The notes: generated from the sequence alone by a model not told the origin. A DNA stretch of 64,000 bases from AP-15 sp963703665 (GCA_963703665.1 CAVPFB010000004.1:124001-188000), one strand, 5' to 3'. Positions 8,689 to 18,215 are shown, counted from the stretch's first letter. Made by a program: numbers and translations.

Positions 8689-9516
8689 TCAGCGCGCCTC
8701 GTATCGCCGGAGCGGGTCGGAACCCGATCCCATACCGTCGAGCGCGCCCAGCCAGTCGAGACCGGCGCGCAGCCGTACGACCTCGCCGACAACAACGATC
8801 GCGGGTGTTTCGATCCCGCTCGAAAGGGCGGCGATATCGCCCAGTGTCGACACCAGCACGCGCTGGGCCGGGGTGGTGGCCTTGCTGACCACGGCGGCCG
8901 GCTCATCCGGGCGACGGCCGGCGGCCAGCAGCCGCTCGACGATGCCCCCCAGATGTTTGAGCGCCATGTAGAGGACGAGCACCGGGGCGCCGCGGGCGAT
9001 GGCCTGCCAATCGAGCCCGTCGGGAACGATGCCGCTGCTGTTGTGGCCGGTGACGAACGTCACGGCGGAGTTCGTCTCGCGAGAAGTGACCGGGATGCCG
9101 GCATAGGCGAGCCCGCCGATCCCGGCGGTCACCCCGGGGACGATGCGGAAGGAGATCCCGGCGGCGGCGAGGGCCAGCGCCTCCTCCGCACCGCGTCCGA
9201 AGATGCAGGGGTCGCCGCCTTTGAGGCGCAGCACGCGGCTGCCCGCCTTGGCCAAGTGGACCAGCCGGGCCGAGATGTCGGGCTGGCTCGGCGACGGCCG
9301 GCCGCCGCGCTTACCGGCATAGTCGAGCACCGCACCCGCCTGCGCCAAGCGCAGGATGCGCGGGTCGACGAGCGCGTCGTAGACCACGTTGTCGGCATGC
9401 TGGAGGGCGTGCAGCGCCAGGGCGGACAACAGCCCCGGATCGCCGGGCCCGGCGCCGACCAGCCAGACATGGCCGGGGGCGAATTCCGGGAGACCGAGAC
9501 GCGCGCTGTCGATCAC
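8689..9516 (-). CDS. cobA: Uroporphyrinogen-III C-methyltransferase (SUMT)
   Basis: Transfers two methyl groups from SAM to uroporphyrinogen III to give precorrin-2, feeding cobalamin and siroheme synthesis. The 275 residues contain the SUMT signatures VWLVGAGPGDPGLLSALALHAL, VVYDALVD, VLRLKGGDPCIFGRGAEE and VPGVTAGIGGLAYAGIPVT. I start it at GTG 9516 because GGAGG lies 5 bases upstream; the open frame continues 42 codons further without family signal. No siroheme oxidase/chelatase domain is fused, so this is a CobA-type and not a CysG-type enzyme. Confidence 0.93.
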   Translation of the reverse strand: MIDSARLGLPEFAPGHVWLVGAGPGDPGLLSALALHALQHADNVVYDALVDPRILRLAQAGAVLDYAGKRGGRPSPSQPDISARLVHLAKAGSRVLRLKGGDPCIFGRGAEEALALAAAGISFRIVPGVTAGIGGLAYAGIPVTSRETNSAVTFVTGHNSSGIVPDGLDWQAIARGAPVLVLYMALKHLGGIVERLLAAGRRPDEPAAVVSKATTPAQRVLVSTLGDIAALSSGIETPAIVVVGEVVRLRAGLDWLGALDGMGSGSDPLRRYEAR

Positions 9517-9827
9517 CAATACCTCCGCAACACCACAAGGCGGACGCCGAGCGGCCACAACGTAGTCATTTGCGGCGGCTTTGCTAAGATCCTCCGATCT
9601 GGGCAGGCGCGCGAAACGCCGGCCGACCCGACGTTCGGACATCGCGATCTGACGCCGGCCGTGAAGTCCGCGGATACCGCAGAAATGCGCAAGGCGGCTG
9701 GCCGATGACGAATTGTTTGCTTGCCTGGTGCGCGCGCCGGCGAAATTCGGGGCGGCTCGCCGGGCAGTATCCTTGACGACGCGCGAGTGCTGGTGCGCTT
9801 GCGGCGGAGCGGTGCGATAGTTCCGGC

Positions 9828-12800
9828 ATGCCCTTCGCCGATTTTGTCCATCTGAGGGTTCATACCGCCTATTCCTTGTCGACCGGGGCGATTCCGGTCA
9901 AGGAGGTGGCGCGGCTGTGCCGGGCCCAGCGGATGCCGGCGGCGGCGATCACCGACACCGCCAACCTGTTCGGCGCACTCGAATTCGCCACCGCCTGCGC
10001 GGCCTCGGGGGTGCAGCCGATCATCGGCTGCGTCATGGCACTCGGGCATCGCGGTGGCGGCCAGTCGGGGAACGGCTCGGCCGGTCGCCTGGGCTCGGCA
10101 AATGCGGAGCCGGACCGGATCGTTCTGCTGGTGCAGAGCGAGACCGGATATCGCAACCTCTTGGCGCTTTCGAGCCGCTCCTACCTCGCCGGCGAGCCCG
10201 GCGCCGAGCCGGCGGTCGCCCTCGCCGATCTGGCCGCCGCGAGCGATGGGCTGATCTGCTTGACCGGCGGCCCCGACGGCCCGGTCGGCAGGCTGCTCGC
10301 CGAGGGACAGACCGAGGCCGCGGAAGAAGCGCTGCGCGAGCTGATGGCGGCCTTTCCGGGCCGGCTCTATGTCGAGCTGGTGCGTCATGAGAGCGCCGCG
10401 GAGGCGCGCAGCGAGCCTGGCCTCGTCGAGCTCGCCTATCGCCACGACTTGCCGCTCGTCGCCACCAACGACGCCTATTTTCCGGACCGCGATTTTTATC
10501 AGGCGCACGACGCGTTGCTGTGCATCGCGCAGGGCACGGTGATCGCCGACAATGAACGCAAGCGGTTGACGCCTCTGCATTATTTCAGGCCGGCGGCAGA
10601 GATGCGCGAGCTGTTCGCCGATCTGCCGGAAGCTTGCGACAACACGCTGGTCATCGCCCGGCGCTGCGCCTTCATCCCGCAGCCGCGCCAGCCGATCCTC
10701 CCGGCCTTTGCGACCGGGGCGGGCGACACCGAGGAGACGGCGCTGCGCCGCGCTGCGACGGCCGGGCTCGACGCCCGCCTCGCTCGCCTCGCCCTCGGCG
10801 AAGACCAGGCCCGACCCTATCGCGAGCGGCTCGACTTCGAGCTCGGCACGATCATCCAGATGGGCTTTGCCGGCTATTTCCTGATCGTCGCCGACTTTAT
10901 CCAATGGGCCAAGCGCGAGGGGATTCCAGTCGGGCCGGGGCGCGGCTCGGGCGCCGGCTCGGTCGTCGCCTGGGCCTTGACCATCACCGATCTCGATCCC
11001 TTGCGCTTCGGCCTGCTGTTCGAACGGTTTTTGAACCCCGAGCGGGTCTCGATGCCGGATTTCGACGTCGATTTCTGCCAGAACCGGCGCGACGAGGTGA
11101 TCCGCTACGTCCAGCAGAAATACGGCCACGACCGCGTCGCGCAGATCATCACCTTTGGCAAATTGCAGGCGCGCGCCGTATTGCGCGATGTCGGCCGGGT
11201 CCTGGCGATGCCTTATGGTCAGGTCGACAGGCTGTGCAAGCTGGTGCCCAACAACCCGGCCCACCCGGTCACCCTCGCGCAGGCGATCGCCGGCGAGCCG
11301 GCGCTGCAGCAGCTGCGCGACGGCGACGAGGCGGTGGCCCGGCTGATCGAGATCGCGCTGAAGCTCGAAGGCCTCTACCGCCACGCCTCGACCCATGCCG
11401 CCGGGGTGGTGATCGGCGACCGGCCCTTGGCCGAGCTGGTCCCGCTCTATCGCGACCCGCGCTCGGACATGCCGGTAACCCAGTTCAACATGAAATGGGT
11501 CGAGCTGGCGGGGCTCGTCAAATTCGACTTTCTCGGGCTGAAAACCCTCGATGTGCTGCAGCAGGCGGTGGAGCTGCTCAAGGCGCGCGGCGTGGAGATC
11601 GACCTCGCGAACTTGCCGCTGGACGACGCCAAAACCTACGCGCTGATCGCCAAGGGCGACACCACCGGGGTGTTCCAGCTGGAAAGTTCGGGCATGCGCG
11701 ATAGTCTGCGCAGGCTGAAACCCAATCGCTTCGAGGACATCATCGCCATGAATGCGCTCTATCGGCCGGGGCCGATGGAAAGCATACCCAAGTACATCAA
11801 GTGCAAGAACGGCGAGGAACCGGTTTATTACCCGCACCCGCTGCTGGAGCCGATTTTAAGGGATACCTTTGGGGTTTTCACCTATCAGGAGCAGGTGATC
11901 CAGGCCGCGCAGATCATGGCCGGCTACAGCCTCGGCAGCGCGGATCTGCTGCGCCGCGCGATGGGCAAGAAGAACGCGTCCGAAATGGCGGCGCAGCGCG
12001 GCAATTTCGTCGCCGGCGCGGCGAAGAGAGGCGTCGACGGCCAGCAGGCGAATTTCGTGTTCGATCTGATGGAGAAGTTTTCCGGCTACGGTTTCAATAA
12101 GTCCCATTCCGCCCCTTATGCGCTGATCGCCTATCAGACCGCGTACTTGAAGGCGAACCACCCGGTCGAGTTCCTCGCCGCCTCGATGACCCTCGACATC
12201 GGCAACACCGACAAGCTCAACCAGTTTCGCCAGGAGGCCGATCGGCTCGGCGTCCGGCTGCTGCCGCCCGACGTCAACCGCTCGCAGCCGACTTTTGGGG
12301 TCGAGGCGGACCCCAAGACGGGAAAGCCGGCGATCCGCTACGCGCTCGCCGCGGTTAAGGGCGTCGGCCAGCAGGCGATGGCCGAGCTGGTGCGCGAGCG
12401 CGAGGCGAACGGCCGGTTCAAGGATCTGTTCGACCTGGCGCGGCGGCTCGACGCCCGGACCTTCAACCGCGGGCAGTTCGAGAGCCTGGCCAAGGCCGGC
12501 GCTTTCGAATGCCTGAACCCGAACCGGGCGCAGAGCTTCGCCGCGGCCGAATTGCTGCTGCGCGAGGCGAACCGCAGTGCCGCCGAGCGCCAGGACGGTC
12601 AGGGCAGCCTGTTCGGCATCGGCCTCGGCGACCGCCCGTCCTTGCCATTGGTCAAGGATTGGCCGGCGGTCGACAGATTGCAGCACGAATTCGCGGCGAT
12701 CGGCTTCTATCTGTCGAGCCATCCCCTGGACGCCTATGGCAAGAGCCTCGAACGGGCCGGCATCCTGCGCTCGGCCGATCTGCCGTCGGCCCTGGCGGCG

Positions 12801-13289
12801 AACACCTCGACCCGGTTCCGCTTGGCCGGCATCGTCGTCGGCCGCAAGGAGCGCACCTCGGCGCGCGGCAACCGGTTTGCCTTTGTCCAGATGTCGGACC
12901 CGAGCGGCGTCTTCGAGGTGACACTGTTCACCGAGATGCTCAGAGAGGCGCGGGCGCTGTTTGATGCGGGCCAGCCGCTCGCGGTCACGGTCGATGTGCG
13001 CAACGAGGAGGACAGCCCGCGCCTGACCGCGCAAAAGATCGAGCCGCTCGACGATGTCGTCGCCCACGCCGCGGCCGGGCTGCGAGTGTTCCTCGGCGAG
13101 GCGCGGGCCCTGGGTCATCTGAAGAGCGTGATCGGCCGCGAGACGGGCGGCCGCGGCCGCGTCTCGGTCGTGCTCGACCTGCCCGAGCGTGAGGTCGAGA
13201 TCGCCATCCCCGGCGGCTTCAAGGTCGGCCCGAAGATCCGCGCCGCGGTCAAATCGCTGCCCGGCATCGTCGACGTCCACGACATCTGA
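9828..13289 (+). CDS. dnaE: DNA polymerase III subunit alpha
   Basis: Replicative C-family polymerase, 1153 residues. An N-terminal PHP domain (FVHLRVHTAYSLSTGAIPV) is followed by palm and fingers carrying GPGRGSGAGSVVAWAL and the catalytic MPDFDVDFC, then the beta-binding and tandem HhH region (GYGFNKSHSAPYALIAYQTA). An OB-fold comes near residue 990-1060 (FRLAGIVVGRKERTSARGNRFAFVQM). Length and order fit DnaE1, not the shorter mutagenic DnaE2/ImuC, and no imuA/imuB lies beside it. The frame is uninterrupted over 3.4 kb, in contrast to the frameshift-dense genes at 17.7-23.4 kb. Confidence 0.97.
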   Translation: MPFADFVHLRVHTAYSLSTGAIPVKEVARLCRAQRMPAAAITDTANLFGALEFATACAASGVQPIIGCVMALGHRGGGQSGNGSAGRLGSANAEPDRIVLLVQSETGYRNLLALSSRSYLAGEPGAEPAVALADLAAASDGLICLTGGPDGPVGRLLAEGQTEAAEEALRELMAAFPGRLYVELVRHESAAEARSEPGLVELAYRHDLPLVATNDAYFPDRDFYQAHDALLCIAQGTVIADNERKRLTPLHYFRPAAEMRELFADLPEACDNTLVIARRCAFIPQPRQPILPAFATGAGDTEETALRRAATAGLDARLARLALGEDQARPYRERLDFELGTIIQMGFAGYFLIVADFIQWAKREGIPVGPGRGSGAGSVVAWALTITDLDPLRFGLLFERFLNPERVSMPDFDVDFCQNRRDEVIRYVQQKYGHDRVAQIITFGKLQARAVLRDVGRVLAMPYGQVDRLCKLVPNNPAHPVTLAQAIAGEPALQQLRDGDEAVARLIEIALKLEGLYRHASTHAAGVVIGDRPLAELVPLYRDPRSDMPVTQFNMKWVELAGLVKFDFLGLKTLDVLQQAVELLKARGVEIDLANLPLDDAKTYALIAKGDTTGVFQLESSGMRDSLRRLKPNRFEDIIAMNALYRPGPMESIPKYIKCKNGEEPVYYPHPLLEPILRDTFGVFTYQEQVIQAAQIMAGYSLGSADLLRRAMGKKNASEMAAQRGNFVAGAAKRGVDGQQANFVFDLMEKFSGYGFNKSHSAPYALIAYQTAYLKANHPVEFLAASMTLDIGNTDKLNQFRQEADRLGVRLLPPDVNRSQPTFGVEADPKTGKPAIRYALAAVKGVGQQAMAELVREREANGRFKDLFDLARRLDARTFNRGQFESLAKAGAFECLNPNRAQSFAAAELLLREANRSAAERQDGQGSLFGIGLGDRPSLPLVKDWPAVDRLQHEFAAIGFYLSSHPLDAYGKSLERAGILRSADLPSALAANTSTRFRLAGIVVGRKERTSARGNRFAFVQMSDPSGVFEVTLFTEMLREARALFDAGQPLAVTVDVRNEEDSPRLTAQKIEPLDDVVAHAAAGLRVFLGEARALGHLKSVIGRETGGRGRVSVVLDLPEREVEIAIPGGFKVGPKIRAAVKSLPGIVDVHDI

Positions 13290-13383
13290 GGGTCAGCCGG
13301 CAGACCTGCCCGGCTGCCAAGCTCAACCGACTGCCGGTACCTTCTGTTTGAGCCGGTGCGCTGGATAGATCGACCGGGCGCGT

Positions 13384-13734
13384 CTATTCGCGGGCGGCGA
13401 CGACGGCGATCTCGACTTTCCAGTGCGGTGCCGCAAGGCGGGCTTCGACGCAGGCGCGGCCGGGAGTGTTGCCGGGCGAGACCCAGGCGTCCCACACCGC
13501 GTTCATGTCGTTGAAATGGCGCATGTCGGAGAGCCAGATCGTCGCCGACAGCAGCTTCGAATTGTCGGTGCCGGCGGCGGCCAGCAGCGCGTCGATCTTG
13601 CGCAGGACCTCCTCGGTTTGTTGGCGGACCTCCGCGGTGGGCGTGTCGGCCACCTGCCCGGCGAGATAGACGGTCGGTCCGTAGGCCACGGCCTGGCTCA
13701 TCCGGGCTCCGACCTTGTGCCGCTCGATGGTCAT
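13384..13734 (-). CDS. RidA family protein
   Basis: A 116-residue RidA/YjgF/UK114 protein. It shows YGPTVYLAGQVADT near the start and the characteristic WVSPGNTPGRACVEARLA segment with the conserved Arg that binds carboxylates in enamine/imine deaminases. Start at 13734 is preceded by AAGGAGAACGG. Family members deaminate reactive 2-aminoacrylate; many paralogues have other, unproven roles. Confidence 0.85.
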   Translation of the reverse strand: MTIERHKVGARMSQAVAYGPTVYLAGQVADTPTAEVRQQTEEVLRKIDALLAAAGTDNSKLLSATIWLSDMRHFNDMNAVWDAWVSPGNTPGRACVEARLAAPHWKVEIAVVAARE

Positions 13735-13872
13735 CGAACCGTTCTCCTTCCGCTGTTCCGTGTCGCAAACTCTGACCAACTTGAACAATGTAACATCGTC
13801 CTGCGCGGGCTTGACCCGCGTATCTACGCCTTGCTTCGGGGCGCTCGGACACGCGGATTGCCGGATCAAGCC

Positions 13873-14075
13873 CACGGCTGTCCGGTTTAGGGAAAGCGAT
13901 TGCAGGCAAGGCTATGTGGACAACCCACGATCCCCGTGGCCGGGCTTGACCCGGCCATACCGGTTGCCAAGACGTTGATGCCCGGATCAAGTCCGGGCAA
14001 GGGGTACTTTTGATTGCGCCAACATTCGCGGAGGCCGTTTCAACGTTGCCGCGATTTCTAAACCGGACAGCCGTG
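13873..14075. mobile_element. 203-bp MITE-like element with 18-bp TIRs and 9-bp target duplication
   Basis: Left terminus CACGGCTGTCCGGTTTAG (13873-13890) and right terminus CTAAACCGGACAGCCGTG (14058-14075) are perfect inverted complements. Directly outside each lies the same 9-mer, GATCAAGCC (13864-13872 and 14076-14084), the expected target duplication. The interior has no gene but includes CCGGGCTTGACCCGG-type palindromes. The insertion point lies inside one of these dispersed GGATCAAGCCCGG palindromes. It occupies the gap between the RidA-family gene and pyrC'; the rest of the 480-base gap (13735-14215) is non-coding. Confidence 0.75.
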
Positions 14076-14215
14076 GATCAAGCCCGGCCAAGACGGGATG
14101 TAATGAGCCGATATGCTCGATTTTGGAGCCACGGGAATTTCGCCGGACTGCCCTTCGCGAAAGCGGGGCGATGGTAGGGCGCTGGAGCTGTTCGCCTCAT
14201 TCCGAGCCACGCGGA

Positions 14216-15523
14216 TCAGTCGTCGCGTTGGAAGATCGTGCGGCCGTCGACGATCGTGCGCTTGACCTGGCCTTGGACCGGATGGCCGTCGAACGGCGCG
14301 TTCTTCGATTTCGAGCGGAACGCGTCGGGGCAGATCCGCCACGGCTGGGCCGGGTCGAACAGCACCAGATCAGCCGGCGCTCCGGGTGCGAGGCGACCGA
14401 CCGGCAGCCGCAGGATACGGGCGGGGTTAGAGGTCAGCCGCGCCATCAGGTCGAGGAGCCCGAGATCGCCCCTGTGGTAAAGCGCCAACGACAAAGGCAG
14501 CAGGGTTTCGAGCCCGACGATCCCATAGGCCGCCGAGCTGAACGGCAGCCGCTTCGAATCCTGGTCCCATGGCGCGTGGTCGCTGGCGATCGCATCGATC
14601 GTGCCGTCGGCGAGCCCGTCGACAATCGCACGCCGGTCCCTTTCGCTGCGCAACGGCGGCGATAATTTCGCAAAAGTTCGGTAATCGCCGATCGCGGTCT
14701 CGTTCAGCGTGAAATAGGGGGGTGCGGTGTCGCAGCTCACCGGCAATCCCCGCGCTTTCGCCCGCCGGATCGCCTCGACCGCGGCCGAGGTGGAAAGATG
14801 CGCCGCATGGTAGCGGGCGCCGGTCAATTCGACGAGACGCAGATCGCGCTCGATCATAATGATCTCGGCCGCCGGCGGGATTGCCGGCAGCCCGAGCCGG
14901 GTGGCGATCTCGCCCTCGTTGACCTCACCGGCGGCGGCGAGGCTCGGCTCTTCGGGATGCTGCAATACCAGAAGGTCGAAGCTGCGGGCGTAGGCGAGGA
15001 CGCGGCGCATGACCAGCGCATCGGCGACCGCCTTGACCCCGTCGGTAAAGCCGAGCGCCCCGTTGGCCGAGAGCAGCCCCATCTCGGTCAGCCGTTTGCC
15101 GGCGAGCCCCTTGGTCGCCGCGGCGTAGGTGTGGATCTTGGCGAGCCGGACCTCGCGCGCCCGGCGGGCCAGGAACTCGACGACCGAGACATCATCGACC
15201 GGCGGCTCGGTGTTGGGCAGCGCCACCATCGTCGTGACTCCGCCCGCAGCCGCCGCCTGCCCGCCGCTCTCGATCGATTCCATGTGCTCGGCGCCGGGCT
15301 CGCGCAACTGCACGCGCATGTCGACGAGACCGGGTGCGAGACACAGCCCGTTGGCGGACGCGGTTTCGGCATCGGCGAGGCCGGCCGCGAGATCGCCGCC
15401 GACGGCTGCGATCCGGCCGTCCTCGACGAGGAGATCGCCGACCTCATCGAGCCGGGTTTCGGGGTCGAGCAGCCGCGCGCCCCGGATCAGCAGCCGGGCG
15501 GCTCCCGAGACCGAGGTGTTCAC
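14216..15523 (-). CDS. pyrC: Dihydroorotase homologue with degenerate metal site (PyrC')
   Basis: A 435-residue class I dihydroorotase-fold amidohydrolase. The first metal motif, normally HxH-x-REPG, reads DMRVQLREPG here. The usual H-C-E-D region reads LQHPEEP. Later landmarks remain: YHAAHLST and ASDHAPWDQDSKRLPF. Alphaproteobacterial and Pseudomonas PyrC' proteins with such losses are thought to be catalytically inactive partners of aspartate transcarbamoylase, with a second active PyrC elsewhere. Its start overlaps the pyrB stop by 4 bases, supporting a PyrB-PyrC' complex. Inactivity is inferred from the missing ligands. Confidence 0.88.
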   Translation of the reverse strand: MNTSVSGAARLLIRGARLLDPETRLDEVGDLLVEDGRIAAVGGDLAAGLADAETASANGLCLAPGLVDMRVQLREPGAEHMESIESGGQAAAAGGVTTMVALPNTEPPVDDVSVVEFLARRAREVRLAKIHTYAAATKGLAGKRLTEMGLLSANGALGFTDGVKAVADALVMRRVLAYARSFDLLVLQHPEEPSLAAAGEVNEGEIATRLGLPAIPPAAEIIMIERDLRLVELTGARYHAAHLSTSAAVEAIRRAKARGLPVSCDTAPPYFTLNETAIGDYRTFAKLSPPLRSERDRRAIVDGLADGTIDAIASDHAPWDQDSKRLPFSSAAYGIVGLETLLPLSLALYHRGDLGLLDLMARLTSNPARILRLPVGRLAPGAPADLVLFDPAQPWRICPDAFRSKSKNAPFDGHPVQGQVKRTIVDGRTIFQRDD

Positions 15524-16521
15524 GCGCCCTCCCTACCCTCCCTCGCCCGCGGGGAAGGGAGGGTTGGCGGGCCGTTGCCGAGATCGCCGGTCAGGATCTC
15601 GAGGCAGGCCATGCGCACCGCGACCCCCATCTCGACCTGATGGCGAATGAGACTGCGGTCGATGTCGTCGGCGACTTCGCTGCCGATCTCGACGCCGCGG
15701 TTCATCGGGCCGGGATGCATGATCAGAGCGTCGGGCTTGGCGGCGCGCAACTTCGCATAGTCGAGCCCGAAGAAATGGAAATACTCGCGGCTCGACGGCA
15801 CGAACGAGCCGTGCATGCGCTCGCTCTGCAGGCGCAGCATCATCACGATATCGACCCCGGCGAGCCCCGCGGCCATGTCGTGAAACACCTCGACGCCGAG
15901 CCGCTCGACCGCCGCCGGCAGCAGCGTGCGCGGCGCCACCACCCGGACCCGCGCCCCCATGATGTTGAGCAAAGCGATGTTCGAGCGCGCGACCCGGCTA
16001 TGCAACACGTCGCCGCAGATCGCGACCGCGAGGCCGTCGAGCCGGCCCTTGCGGCGGCGGATCGTCAGCGCGTCGAGCAGCGCCTGGGTCGGGTGCTCGT
16101 GGCTGCCGTCGCCGGCGTTGATGACCGCGCAATCGACCTTTTCGGAGAGCAGCTGAACCGCACCCGATTCGGGATGACGAACGACCAGCACGTCGGGGTG
16201 CATCGCGTTCAGGGTCATCGCCGTGTCGATCAGCGTTTCGCCCTTGACCATCGAGCTGACCGCCACGGCCATGTTGATCACGTCGCCGCCGAGCCTTTTG
16301 CCGGCCACCTCGAACGAGGTGCGGGTGCGGGTCGAATTCTCGAAAAAGCAGTTGATGATCGTGCGCCCGCGCAGCAGCGAGCGCTTTTTGTCGGCCTGGC
16401 GGTTCAGCTCGACATAGCCGTCGGCGAGATCGAGAAACCGCTCGATCTCCGCCGGCGACAGGCCCTCGATGCCGAGGAGGTGGCGGCGCCGGAACGCGGT
16501 GTCGCAAACGGCTCCCTGCAT
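15520..16521 (-). CDS. pyrB: Aspartate carbamoyltransferase catalytic subunit
   Basis: Makes carbamoyl-aspartate in pyrimidine synthesis. The 333 residues contain the carbamoyl-phosphate loop FFENSTRTRTSFE, the aspartate-domain SSMVKGETL, GDGSHEHPTQALLD and MHPGPMNRGVEI. Start at ATG 16521; 50 further upstream codons in the open frame have no family signal. The last 15 or so residues (PPTLPSPRAREGREGA) are encoded by a dispersed GC-rich palindrome and not by normal PyrB sequence. Coupled to pyrC' through a 4-base overlap. Confidence 0.95.
   Translation of the reverse strand: MQGAVCDTAFRRRHLLGIEGLSPAEIERFLDLADGYVELNRQADKKRSLLRGRTIINCFFENSTRTRTSFEVAGKRLGGDVINMAVAVSSMVKGETLIDTAMTLNAMHPDVLVVRHPESGAVQLLSEKVDCAVINAGDGSHEHPTQALLDALTIRRRKGRLDGLAVAICGDVLHSRVARSNIALLNIMGARVRVVAPRTLLPAAVERLGVEVFHDMAAGLAGVDIVMMLRLQSERMHGSFVPSSREYFHFFGLDYAKLRAAKPDALIMHPGPMNRGVEIGSEVADDIDRSLIRHQVEMGVAVRMACLEILTGDLGNGPPTLPSPRAREGREGA
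15531..15569. repeat. REP-like palindrome inside the 3' end of pyrB
   Basis: TACCCTCCCTCGCC and GGGAAGGGAGGGTT face each other around CGCGGG, an imperfect hairpin of the same family as those near 300 and 35890. It lies fully within the last codons of pyrB and ends just before the pyrC' start. Confidence 0.6.
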
Positions 16522-16645
16522 GAGCCGGAGACTATACAGGAGCGGCCTTCCGGCCGGCAAGGCCCGGCGCCCGGTGCAGCAGAGTGGAGACTTGAAGCAG
16601 CAGGACCGATCACGTATATCCCCGCGGTATCTGGCGGGGTCGAAG

Positions 16646-16879
16646 ATGACGCGTTCAACCGTTTTCACCACTAATCGGAGCCAGGCTGTGCGGCTGCCAA
16701 AGGCGGTTGCGTTTCCCGAGGGCGTACGCGAAGTCGAGATCGTCAGGCTCGGTCACGCGCGATTGGTGACGCCGGTCGGCCGACGATGGGACGACTTCTT
16801 TCTGAACGGGCCGAGCGTCTCCGATGACTTTATGAGCGAGCGGACCCAACCTCCGCTGGAGGAGCGTGAGCCGCTCTGA
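16646..16879 (+). CDS. vapB: VapB-type antitoxin
   Basis: A 77-residue antitoxin with the VapB/VagC swapped-hairpin DNA-binding opening TTNRSQAVRLPKAVAFPEGV, followed by the usual RLVTPVGRRWDDFF and an acidic tail that would wrap the toxin. Its stop and the vapC start overlap (TGATG). It diverges from pyrB with about 125 bases between starts. Confidence 0.9.
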   Translation: MTRSTVFTTNRSQAVRLPKAVAFPEGVREVEIVRLGHARLVTPVGRRWDDFFLNGPSVSDDFMSERTQPPLEEREPL

Positions 16880-17277
16880 TGCCGAGCTACATGCTGGACA
16901 CGAACATTTGCATCTATGTGATGAAGAGCCGCCCGGCTGAGTTGCGGGAGCGGTTTGATCGGCTGGCGGAGGCGCTGTGCATTTCCGCGATTACGCTCGG
17001 GGAACTGCATTACGGCGCCGAAAAATCCGCGCGCCCCGAACAAAATCGCCGAGTTGTCGAAGAATTTGCCGGGAGATTGGAGATATTGCCGTTTTCCGCC
17101 GCGGCCGCGATCCATTACGGACAGGTGCGGGCCGAGCTGAAACGGATCGGACGGATCTCAGGCCCGCACGATATGCTGCTCGGGGCGCATGCCCGCAGCG
17201 AAGGCTTGGTCTTCGTGACCAACAATGTTCGAGAGTTCGAGCGAATACCCGGTCTGCGGATCGAAAACTGGGCATAG
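16879..17277 (+). CDS. vapC: VapC-type PIN-domain ribonuclease toxin
   Basis: A 132-residue PIN-domain toxin. Acidic metal ligands are visible in YMLDTNICIYVMK (Asp7), SAITLGELHYGAEKS (Glu) and ISGPHDMLLGAHA (Asp), followed by FVTNNVREFERIPGL. VapC enzymes cut tRNA or rRNA and are neutralised by VapB. Module is intact and closely coupled. Confidence 0.92.
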   Translation: MPSYMLDTNICIYVMKSRPAELRERFDRLAEALCISAITLGELHYGAEKSARPEQNRRVVEEFAGRLEILPFSAAAAIHYGQVRAELKRIGRISGPHDMLLGAHARSEGLVFVTNNVREFERIPGLRIENWA

Positions 17278-17289
17278 GTCGGACGAGCC

Positions 17290-18208
17290 ATGAGCCCCAA
17301 CCCGATCTCCATCGCGATCGTCGTCGTGCTCGGGGGCCTCGGTGCGCTGGCGATCGCAGGCGGCCAGATCGTGCCCGGGGCGGTGCTGATCGCCGCGGCG
17401 GTGATCGTGTTCGCGGCACTCAAGATGGCCCAGCAATGGCAGCAGGCGGTGATCCTGCGGGCCGGCAAGTTCCTCGCCGTCAAGGGTCCGGGGCTGTTCG
17501 CGATCGTCCCGATCCTCGACAATGTCGCAGCATTGATCGACACCCGCCTGCGCACGACGCAGTTCGTCGCCGAGCAGACCCTGACCCGGGATACCGTGCC
17601 GGTCGATGTCGACGCGATCATCTTTTGGACCGTGACGGACCCGAGGCGCGCCGCCCTCGAAATCGTCAACTATTCCGAGGCGGTCGCCTGGACGGCGCAG
17701 ACCTCGCTGCGCGAGATGATCGGCGCCTCCGACCTCGCCATGCTGCTGTCGAATCGCAAAGGAGATCGACGAAGAACTGCGCGCTACGATCCATGCCAAG
17801 ACCGCGGATTGGGGGATCGACGTCAAATCGGTCGAGATCCGCGACGTCAAGATCCCGATTTCGCTGCAAGATGCGATGAGCCGCCAGGCCCAGGCCGAGC
17901 GCGAGCGCCAGGCGCGGGTCATTCTCGGCACCGCCGAGGCGGAGATCGCCGGCAAATTCGCCGAGGCCGCGCGCACCTATGCCGACAACCCGGTGGCGCT
18001 GCACCTGCGCGGCATGAACATGCTTTACGAAAGCGTCAAGGAGCGCGGCAGCACGATCATCGTGCCGAGCAGCGCCGTCGACTCGATGAACCTCGGCAGC
18101 ATCGCCGGCATCACCGCGCTCGCGCAGGCGACCAGAACGGCTGCGGCGAGCGATCGTCCCGAGCCGCCGCGCGGACCCTGGTCGCCGCCCCCTCCGCCGA
18201 CATCCTGA
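17290..18208 (+). CDS. SPFH/band-7 (slipin-like) membrane protein, frameshifted
   Basis: Two N-terminal membrane helices (about residues 7-45) are followed by a band-7 domain with FWTVTDPRRAALEIVNYSEAV, KSVEIRDVKIPISLQDAMSR and the C-terminal YESVKERGSTIIVPSSA. The frame is broken after LLSNRK by one extra G at 17761/17762; from 17762 the frame continues as EIDEELRATIHAKTADWGID to the stop at 18208. Slipins scaffold membrane microdomains and are often paired with an NfeD protease, which is absent here. Start ATG 17290 follows GGACGAG. Reconstructed length is about 305 residues. Confidence 0.8.
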
Positions 18209-18215
18209 CGATCGC

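Noticed and set aside
9828..13289. Mutasome polymerase DnaE2/ImuC
   Set aside because: Length of 1153 residues, domain order and absence of imuA/imuB nearby fit the replicative DnaE.
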